From Bolinopsis microptera (taxonomy: Eukaryota > Ctenophora > Tentaculata > Lobata > Bolinopsidae), in NCBI RefSeq assembly GCF_026151205.1, contig NC_087073.1, forward strand, positions 11,625,578-11,689,577: a stretch of 64,000 nt of DNA, read 5' to 3'. The translations under genes were made by a program, and so were the position numbers. Positions 55,381 through 64,000 of the stretch are shown piece after piece; position 1 is the first letter of the stretch, and each line of letters opens with the position of its first letter. The notes beneath the pieces were generated by a model. The model saw only the letters and a program-made list of their open reading frames with translations. It searched no databases and was not told the origin of the DNA.

Positions 55381-58300
55381 ATGGCATCGGACGAGGAAAT
55401 GTCAGGAGCGTTGGCGTGGCTGAACAAGTTCTGTGCAGATAACACAGATAAGTACGAGAAGGAGGAGAACCCACTGCGTATTATAGCCTACTACATTTCT
55501 AATCATGAGATGCAGGGCGCTTGTATGAGCTGGGCAAGTTCTTATCTTCACAAACTGTACGTTCAGGATTTTATGTTGCTTAATTTTCTCACGGTCAGTT
55601 TTAAAATTGAAATGAAATGTGCGTTGAAAGAACCTTGATTTCAATTTGTTATCATGATAAATATTTTCGTATTTATAAACACATATTTGCAGTATTTTAA
55701 ACTAATGAGATTTGCCTACCCATTTCAGGGACTGTCCTCTAAACTTCGCGTTAGTGTTATCTTATCACATAGCTAAAGAAGTAGAACTGCTGGACACAAC
55801 ACAGAACTTTACTCAACACGACACCGAACAAGGAACACGTGAGTCCAGACATTATTTCAATGTTTTCAATGTTTGCAGACATTTTTGTTTGCGATGTTTT
55901 GTCCTGTTGTTCCACGCTAGTAGTACAGGAACTAACTAGACTACCACATTCCCCTTGGGGTAGATGTTGGTAATAATTACATATTAACTTATTAATATGT
56001 TTCAGCAAGATGTTACATGTTAGTGTTGAAAGTAGTTAAACGTACCTGTTGTTGACAGTTTAAGATATTTGTACTTTCAGAGACGGTGGCAGCCGAGGTA
56101 GCAAGATGTGTTTTCAACAAAGTCCATCAGGTACTTTACAAACTCCTCACACGCACGCACACTACTTAGTACTTCTTGGGGGACTAAATTTAGAATCGAC
56201 ATTTAAATACAGCAGCGTGAGAGTGATATATAAATAGAGCAAATGTCAATAATGGGTACTCTGACTCAAATGTATCTTAACAGCCTCAATACCATCACAG
56301 TTATGAATCGCTGATAATATAATCTCTGTTTATAATAGGCATAGTTAAACTTATGTCATACCTGAGTAGGTGGGTTAGCAGTTTATTAATAATCTGTTAA
56401 ATAATAGTAACATGTCACGTGACCAGTCTCACCTCCCAGGTGTGTTGTAGGTGGCAGTCTGCCCCGGAGCTACCTTACTTTGTGAAGGAGTACATGCTGG
56501 ACGACGGCAAGATATTCTCAGGAGCATGTGCTGATCAGAACAGAAGGAAGAAGATGGAGGACAGATATATCTGTATACCCAACCTCAACAACTTGCTTCA
56601 ACTAGAGGTGAGACCTATATCTGTATACCCAACCTCAACAGTCAACAACTTGCTCCAACTAGAGGTGAAAACTTCTGTTAGATGTTTAGGTCACATGACA
56701 TGCTCCGTCGGTTCAGTGTGCTTTGGTCCAAGCTTTGCCTGGCCCTGCCATGGCTCTCTAGCTTGGGATGTTTTATACTTTGTAGTTATATAATATATAT
56801 ATATTATATGCTTCACACCTACACAACCACACATCCTTTTCACTTAATATTTAATGGGCTGCAGTTATTTCTCGTTAATAATTAGGCCTGATGTACATCC
56901 GATATTTAATTGGTATCTCACTATTTCAGTACATCTGCTTGTTAAGTTAATATTGTTATGTAAGTATGTGTAATGTGCTTTTGTAAGTTATTCATTATTA
57001 AATAGTGAGTGCGTTACAGCATGAAATATAGCGAAAGTGTAGAATATATTATATACATAGTTTAGATGGTTTTCTAGACTGTCCATAAATGGTTGACTTC
57101 TACCATTACCAAATTGTCATAGTCCTGCCACAATTTCTCTGCCATAACGCCAATGTCATTTCAGACATTACTAATGTCGCAACTCGCCTTGTAGTTTGGA
57201 AGTTCCTGCAAATTTCAAATTTGCCATCAAATTACGACATGTATGTAGGAGAATTGCAACTGCAAGCTGTAGTCTTAGTAGTCGAGATACTCAACTCAGA
57301 AACCATTTTATGACTTCTGAAGGGTGATATTACAATGGGCATTGTGCTTGTCAAATATATATTGTCTAGTCGGAGTCAGGTGCCACACTTCCGTATTAGG
57401 AATGATTAGAGGACGCATCAAAACTCACCTCGTATCACGTCTCTCACTAGTGAGAACATTCTCGCTGCTCTTACCACTGCATTGACAGTCCACTCAATTA
57501 TAATTACATATACAACATAATATCATTATATTAACATGTAATAGGCTTAACCACTAACTAACACAAACCACAAAGGCGGGCTAGTTTGTTGACAGAGTGT
57601 ATACGGTCAAACTACAGGACGTGTTGTACTGTGGTGTAAATGTTGAGTTTATTTACTTAGTTTATTTAGTTGATTAACTAAATTCAATACTCGCTTAGTT
57701 ACATGTTGTACAACGAGTTGTATTATTATAATACACGATCGTTCAATAATGAAACACCAAGCTGTTACATAGGCTAATGAGCATGCATTTACACGTGGTG
57801 TTTTAAACTGAGTTTTACTGAAACTCTTGTAATTCTGTAACATGCTCGCGCTCTATTCAATGCAACTCAGAAGTAACAGCACCGTAAAAATGGACGCTGT
57901 AAATTGGCGCAATTTTATAGTTAGTCCACCATGTAGCAAGATATCAGTTAAGATTTTGACGAAATTTTACCAATCTAATCAACGAAGGTTATTTTTGCTA
58001 GTCACGTGCAAAATTGTCCCGCACTAGATTGACGAAATAACCCCCTCGTCCCATCCCTCACCCTAGCTTCAATTCAGTGATTAAACGTAACCTAAATCTG
58101 CTCCAGGGTAAACGAGTGTCGTACCACGCGGTGTATGACGGACACGGAGGTATTGACGCGGTGGCGTACACTATACAGCACTTACATCTCAACATAGCTA
58201 AGAGCCCAAACTTCGTGAACGACCCTGCTAAAGCTATTGAAGAGGGGTTCATCTTAACAGACAAGAACTTTGTTCAGAAAGCCAACAGAGAGGTATTAGG

Positions 58301-61300
58301 ATTGTATATTCTTTATCTGTTAAATGCTTTAAACTACGAGTCACAGATCTAGAAGGAGCTTCACTTCACTCTTTAATCTGGAAAGTCTCAAGACCTGCAA
58401 GATCGTCTTAATCAAATGTTTAGACTGATTCATCTGGAATGAGTACCTATTACATTGATTATTGAATCAAAATTTAGTGGTTATTCTTAAACCTCCCTAA
58501 GTCCGGACAAATTTTGACAAATTCTTTCGTCATAAAACTTTAAAAGCATACCGATAGCATGACGAGACTCTCGGGAGTTTTATTATTTCTGTTCCTCGGC
58601 TAATACAAATATTTTGTTGACGATGTCAAAAGATATGAATAATTATTCACCGGTATTAACGAACATAGCTGTGAATAGTCATGTACAGTGCATCGTCTCC
58701 CTAACCGAACAATATGCAGTTCTTATATAATAACGGCTCACATAATATCCCTTATCAATTGTTAGATCAGCGGTTCATATCAATATACTGACAATGATGT
58801 GTAATAGCTTATAACTTAGTCACTTTATTAACTAATTACACTAATAACTTAATTAACTAACTGCGTTTTAATTGCCCAATTAACTAATGGTCCCCGCAGA
58901 ACCTCCGAAGCGGAACCACCTCTGTTGTAATCATGATAACCTCGACACACCTTCACGTGGGATGGGTCGGGGACTCTCAAGCGATTCTGGCAAGGAATCA
59001 GACTCACATCGACATCATGACCCCTCATAAACCTGAAAGAGAGGCGAGTTGAAGTGTTTTATCTTACATTCCAGAGCGATAAAAACCAATCAAATTGGCC
59101 ATCAAATCGGTACTAATTAATGAAGCACACTGATGTTTAAGATAGACCAACATGTGCCGGAGCGGGGCCACACTCTAACAACCATAAACACTATTCATAC
59201 TGTGCCTCTGTGAACATTTCTAACATTTCAATATCAGGATATCACCCAGATTATAATAACCACCCATATCCACAAATATGTTTGCAAATGACCCTGTCAA
59301 GCTTGTTTCTGATATCATTGCTCAAATAATTGATATTTCTTCAGTATCTCAGTAACTTTGCAATGGAGCCATTAATAATTTAACGACAAAAGAATAGCCT
59401 CCCCTGGTTCAGTGGCTGTTTATAATCATTGATCGGTAGAGATCATGAATGATTCGGAGAAAACCGCTCCCAGTCTCCGGAAATCCCGGGCGATTGCTGC
59501 ACAGCTGCAAAAACAGCTAATGATTTAATTAATCCTCACAATACTTAATACGTTACTGCGAATGACGTGTCTCGTATAATATCTAGCACAACTTATAATT
59601 ACTATGCTATTGTGCGTTATATAATAACAAAGGTGAAGCTTACTAATTCAGTACAGGACTCACCATCATGTGACACCATGTAATGACATATTATCATTTC
59701 TCATGATAATCTACTAACGATAACAGGAGAAGCTCCTCGACGTCACACCACCACTCAACTTCACATGTCTGCAATAATCATTGTACATTAAATTATCATC
59801 AGCGGTTATAATTTATCAGGTCATTAGAATAGTATAGTGTGACCCTGTCATCTGACAATATAAACTGTGTTATCATACCCCATGAGATCTGCTATTGCTA
59901 GTTAGATAGAGATAGAGTGCTCTCTAGTGAGCCGTTGTCAAGGGAGCGGCGCACAAGGGAGCTTCTTAGTTGATCCTGACAACCCTGATTAGATTTTAAC
60001 CACCTAGTCAGCGGTCACGTGATGTCATCCCCTGACTCGTCTGTCTCACTTGATAGATCTGCCAAAAATCTGTGTGGAGAAACTTACTGTGACTCGTTCT
60101 CTCTGTTAAGTTATTTAAGTATTCCCCCGGTTGCGGAAAACCTATCTAAACATAACGCTAGCTTAAAGTGCCCGGATTCTTCATATCTAATTATATTTTT
60201 CTTAAGTATTTACAGTACACACAGTACACACATAAAGTACCCAATAGCTCATTAGATATTAGCTGTACCCACATATTTGTCTGAGTGGCCTGGAACTTGT
60301 CCAAGTGTGGGCACTTAGCGCATGCTGTGTTATTTGATCCGTGTTGTTATGGTTGGATTACCTTATTACATGGCTCCAGTTATAGGAATATTAGGTTATA
60401 TTGGCTCGTTATCAGGACGTCAGAGGAATGTTCCCTCATTTTGGGTTTCGTGAACTTGTAACTCATAGTGGGCTAGGATACCATTGGAATGCAAAGGCTG
60501 CACTTTTAAACTGGGTACATTCCTTTGTAGACATTTGCCTACTGACTATGGAATAAAGCTGATGTTCAGAGAAAAAAGCTCGGTACAGTGTACTTTATTA
60601 GCCGGGAACATTGGAATGCGAAGTTTGAGTACATTTTTCCTTGCAGTGTAAGGTGTGCACCAATTTGACGTAAAAACGTTGCCAGTTTGTTGAACTTGTC
60701 GGTATTCCGTCAAAACATCTCAAACGGGCGTTGCAAATCCACTGTTTGACGGTAGTTGATAGCAGCAAACCGTGTTAACAACAAATCAATGGTTATTTAC
60801 ATTTCAGATTAAAATGCTAGTGGTTAACCACGATACACTAATGGCAAGTAAAGATAAGTTAGTAAAGAGTAACGCAGGTTAGTAACGCTAAACTTTTCAG
60901 GATGAGAAGAAGCGTATAGAAGACCTAGGCGGGTGCGTAGTATGGTTTGGTGCGTGGCGCGTAAATGGTACTCTGTCCGTGTCCCGTGCCATTGGTGATG
61001 CATCCCACAAGCCCTACGTGAGGTGTGCTCTTAATGTGTTTTACAACCACATTCCATTTAACTGTTCGAAATCTTGGAGTTTTTACTTTTTAGCCCTGCA
61101 TTCATTGTTGTACAAAGCATTTTGTGTGAACTAAATTGTAACCTTTGAGTTTCTGAAATTCTGACTTCAATATTTGGTGGTAGTGGAGACCCAGATATAA
61201 AGTCGCTACTTTTGGATGGAACTGAAGACTTTGTTGTGATCGCATGTGATGGACTGTGGGATGTCATTCCACCTTGGGAGGTAATTATTATTTTACTTGC

Positions 61301-62876
61301 ATTTTTCGTTTGTTAACCTCATGGGGTATGTAACTGGTGAGACTATGCCCGACGAGTAATAACAGCGTCAGCCTATTGGTCACAACATTCCATTCAACCG
61401 TCTTCAATGCCGTGCTAGACTGTGCGCGCGCGCTCGAATCGTTACACATTGTAGTTGTAACGCGCGATGTTCTTTTGCGTGATGACGTTCGCGCAAAACA
61501 CGTACGTTCTCACGTTTTTAGTTCTGCTTATGCACGCTGCCAGCTATTTCCGTTTTTGGTTTTACTAAGTTTACTGAAATTGAGCAACTATCATTACTGC
61601 ACGTATTAAATCTTTTAAAACCAGTCGGTTTCAAAGAACATCTAGATAGGATTAGGATGATTATCAAATATTATAAGAAGCCCGCGAATCTGTAATGTTA
61701 TTGTCAGTTTACCTATGTATAGCGCTTACATGTTACAGTTACATATATTTACTGGGCGGCGCTCAGCCTGTCATTCTGCCGAATCTTTATTTATATGAAC
61801 ATAATAGCCTGGGGTCCCCAGGTAAACATATATCACTGATCGAGTTTTACGATGTGCCATGTATAGAGTATAATTGCGGAACCAACCTGTTACAGGTAAG
61901 GCATTATATTTCAAATGTAACTTTTTCGTTTTTCTCAGGCTGTGGAATTAGTGGTGGACTATGTCAAAGATTTCGGCGTTGACGCTGACGCAACTGCCAA
62001 ACATTTGGTTACTCAAGCTGTAGATCGGGGGTCTCAGGACAATATTACCATCATAATTGTCTTCTTCGAGGACGGTCCACTGGTGACCAGCTGTAAGTCC
62101 GGAATCATGCGGAAATTAAGGAGATGTGTCGCAACTTGCAAAGCTCGGGTAGCACTAGCTCGGCATAGATCTAACAAGTAGATTCTGTTTTTTGTTTTGT
62201 TTTTCTGTGCGATAATACTAACAATATGACCGACTGTTTATGGATGCCGACTACAGGTAGGCCTCCCAAAGAAGAGGAGTCAGTGATTTTCCCGATCCCG
62301 ATTGCTGTGACTCCAGAAGCTCAGGCCATATTAGAACGACTGGACCGGAGCGTGAGGGGCGCCCAGGAGAGCCCTGAGCCAGCGGTAGAGCCGTCCACTG
62401 ACCAGGTAACCAGTGAGTGTGAAGTCCGGTCACGAGATATCAGATCATTGTGATATCTCTCGTCACGTGACAAAGCAAGTGCAAGTAAGATTTATACGCT
62501 GACCTGTGAACAGTGTCGATTGTGTGAATGATCAGATCCGCCCAGTATTCCATCAGCCGATTCCTGATTGTATGATCCCCGAGATTCAATGTAGCATATC
62601 GTGAAATCTTCATTACGATAATGTTTAAATGAGATTGGTGCAGTTAAACATGAGATTTCTGTCAGAGTTATGTTGAGATGGTTGTCTGATTGTTTCGTTT
62701 ACCACCAGGAAGTTCCTATTTCGGAAAATCGAGCAACAACCAACGGGTCCAGACCCCCGACACCAAGATCTGAGCGGACCACCCCGAGGGGTGAAACCCC
62801 CCATAAACAACAAGACTGTATGAGTAGGGGGGTCACACCTCACGGACTGGTCACAGACACCGCGGAAGTCAAGTGA
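55381..62876 (+). CDS. PPM1E/F: PP2C-family Ser/Thr phosphatase, PPM1E/PPM1F (POPX) type
   Basis: Metal-dependent Ser/Thr protein phosphatase of about 507 residues; in known animals PPM1E/F dephosphorylate PAK and CaM kinases. Exons: 55381-55556, 55729-55838, 56081-56130, 56440-56607, 58107-58292, 58900-59043, 60901-61022, 61184-61280, 61939-62092, 62257-62405, 62709-62876; all phases agree. The catalytic set is complete: R148/E152/D153 (NRRKKMEDR), D179 in DGHGG, G235-T237, GDS 254-256, SRAIGD 306-311, D341 in ACDGLWD, and D385-N386 in [22 protein letters not shown] and [17 protein letters not shown] are diagnostic of POPX. The N-terminal ~110 residues are a helical extension. The C-terminus is Pro/Thr-rich with RPPTPR. 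The intron after 59043 uses a GC donor. Start ATG at 55381 begins [17 protein letters not shown]. Confidence 0.93.
56565..56670 (+). repeat. Tandem duplication of an exon end and its splice donor
   Basis: The last about 45 bases of PP2C exon 56440-56607 (TATATCTGTATACCCAACCT onward, through CTAGAGGTGA) recur immediately downstream at 56617-56667 with a small insertion. The second donor, AGGTGAAA, would add residues if used. Confidence 0.8.
56608..58106 (+). other. PP2C intron
   Basis: About 1.5 kb between the MEDR exon and the DGHGG exon. Apart from the duplicated exon end at its start, no repeat, RNA gene or coding exon is recognised. Confidence 0.6.
59044..60900 (+). other. PP2C intron with GC donor
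   Basis: Starts GCGAGT after exon sequence AGAGAG and ends TTTTCAG. Splicing at these sites joins KPERE to [11 protein letters not shown] exactly as in PPM1F-type proteins; a GT donor is absent at this point. The interior shows nothing recognisable. Confidence 0.8.
61281..61938 (+). other. PP2C intron with dispersed repeat
   Basis: Contains ATGAACATAATAGCCTGGGG (about 61796-61815) and the following bases to about 61825, the reverse complement of 35786-35816. A CpG-rich stretch lies at 61410-61510. No exon seen. Confidence 0.6.
62093..62181 (+). other. Alternative read-through C-terminus of PP2C
   Basis: If the GTAAGT donor at 62093 is not used, the frame continues 29 codons to TAG at 62179-62181, giving a strongly basic end ([20 protein letters not shown]) in place of the Pro/Thr-rich tail. 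Both outcomes are open frames; the consensus donor favours splicing as the main form. Confidence 0.45.
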
Positions 62877-63694
62877 AACTTGTCAGATTGTACCAGGTTA
62901 ATATTACATATCAGTTAAAAACGCTGCATGGTTACGGGAATGAATTTTATGTATATTTTGGCAAATTCCCGCCCATCTGCAACCATCAATCATTTGTCCA
63001 TGTTGCCATTGTTATTGATGACGGTTTTGATATCGGAGTAAAGTTTATCTTAATTTTTTATGAAGAATTTTGAAGGATTTAAGGTTTAAGGTTTGTTGAA
63101 ATAACCCCAGCCCACCTCATTTTGGGCTGAATTTCATATTACATATTACATATTACAGTATTTTGTGCCTCCAAATTTATTTCTGTGCGAGTATAGCTTT
63201 AATGTTATAAGACAATCTCACAAGTTTGAGAACGCTCTTGATATCTTAAAATCCGATGAATCAATAAATTTATTCTTTAAATCAATTCATTTGCTAACAA
63301 ATGTTTCAAAGATATCCAATATTAACTTTTCACCATCATCATTGAGATGGTTGTTTCCTACTATTAATGTTTGAACCATTTGAAATGGTGCACTTGTTTT
63401 GCTACTTTTTGAATTCTCTTTAACTATTAATTACAATGGTCTGTCTGCCCATGTTTTGTATTATAATCCGTTGAATTGTGTTGTGTTCAGAGTTTAGACC
63501 CATGTACAGTCAATCTTGCTTTAAAACTTCTTGGTGTAAGATCCTTATAATTATAGAAAGAAATGAATTCAGCCGTAATAGGTTTCGTAAAATGTGTAGT
63601 TTATATTTACTAACATTAAAACGTACTATAAAATCAATATCAAAGTCTTCTTATCCTGTAACAGGACTGCAAGCAAAAACTAACTACAAACCAA
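62877..63694. other. Intergenic region between PP2C and the SLC7 gene
   Basis: AT-rich. AATAAA at 63263-63268 may be the PP2C polyA signal. Short ORFs have no recognisable features. Confidence 0.5.
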
Positions 63695-64000
63695 TTATTC
63701 ACAATCCAAAGTGGTAGCCAGAAATCTAGTCAATGTTTTTGAAGCCTTATGAAAACAGTCTAATTTGAATACATTCCTGACGAACAAGAAGTAAACAGGA
63801 ACTCCAGTCATCAGCACCATCACCCACATCAGAGATATCTTCCAGGTTGCTTGAGAGGTGAAGGGGGTAACGAAGGCAAAGATACCGAACAAGATGAAGA
63901 AAGCAGGGAAAACTAGCGGCACCCTGTAGGGTCGCTCCAGGTCAGGGGCTCGTATCCTCATCACAAACACTCCGACACAGCACATAACGTAGAAGGGAAA
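63695..64000 (-). CDS. SLC7-like: SLC7 light-chain amino-acid transporter, C-terminal end (partial)
   Basis: C-terminal piece of an APC-superfamily exchanger of the SLC7 light-chain (LAT/xCT) group, which forms disulfide-linked heteromers with SLC3 heavy chains and exchanges amino acids at the plasma membrane. The frame is open through base 64000, so the rest lies outside the window. Visible: the end of a membrane helix (FYVMCCVGVFVMRI), the cytosolic APDLERPYRVPLVFP loop typical of the family, then two helices (FPAFFILFGIFAFV and LMWVMVLMTGVPVYFLFV) and a short Cys-containing tail ending LATTLDCE. RPYRVPL and GVPVYFL are the hallmarks. The exact SLC7 member cannot be named from this piece. 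Confidence 0.85.
   Translation of the reverse strand, partial: FPFYVMCCVGVFVMRIRAPDLERPYRVPLVFPAFFILFGIFAFVTPFTSQATWKISLMWVMVLMTGVPVYFLFVRNVFKLDCFHKASKTLTRFLATTLDCE

Overview
The window is intron-rich animal DNA: GT-AG introns, long coiled-coil and receptor genes broken into 50-300 bp exons, abundant microsatellites, minisatellites and short inverted-repeat transposons, and no bacterial signals. The families present (PACT centrosome scaffold, PPM1E/F phosphatase, SLC7 transporter, LamG-sushi-Ig receptors with tyrosine tails) indicate a metazoan, probably an invertebrate. I cannot place the phylum from sequence alone.

Layout. (1) Bases 1-34755, plus strand: a pericentrin/AKAP9-type PACT-domain protein, about 41 exons and about 2,560 codons, open at the left edge. 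Its introns hold many mobile elements, including two very long, near-perfect palindromes (22274-23683 and 24835-27753). (2) 34756-36648: repeat-rich gap between convergent genes. (3) 36649-54831, minus strand: two tandem paralogous type I membrane receptors. Gene B (44913-54831) has a signal peptide, LamG-like domain, sushi module, Ig-like modules, one transmembrane helix and a very long Ser-rich tail with several ITIM-like tyrosine motifs. Gene A (36649-44490) has the same N-terminal order, extra modules (one resembling the farnesoic acid O-methyltransferase-like domain) and a shorter Tyr-containing tail. (4) 55381-62876, plus strand: a complete PP2C phosphatase of the PPM1E/PPM1F (POPX) class, head-to-head with gene B, with one GC-AG intron and an alternative C-terminus. 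(5) 63695-64000, minus strand: the C-terminal end of an SLC7 light-chain amino-acid transporter.

The five genes do not form a pathway. The most novel-looking part is the receptor pair: adhesion/lectin-like ectodomains built almost wholly from phase-1 exons, joined to a putative inhibitory tyrosine-motif tail, the architecture expected of an immune or self-recognition receptor. Gene B's tail exon shows three reading-frame breaks (micro-introns, assembly indels or decay), which must be resolved with RNA data.

Exon boundaries were inferred by eye from splice consensus and phase continuity; they may be off by a few bases, and no database search was possible.
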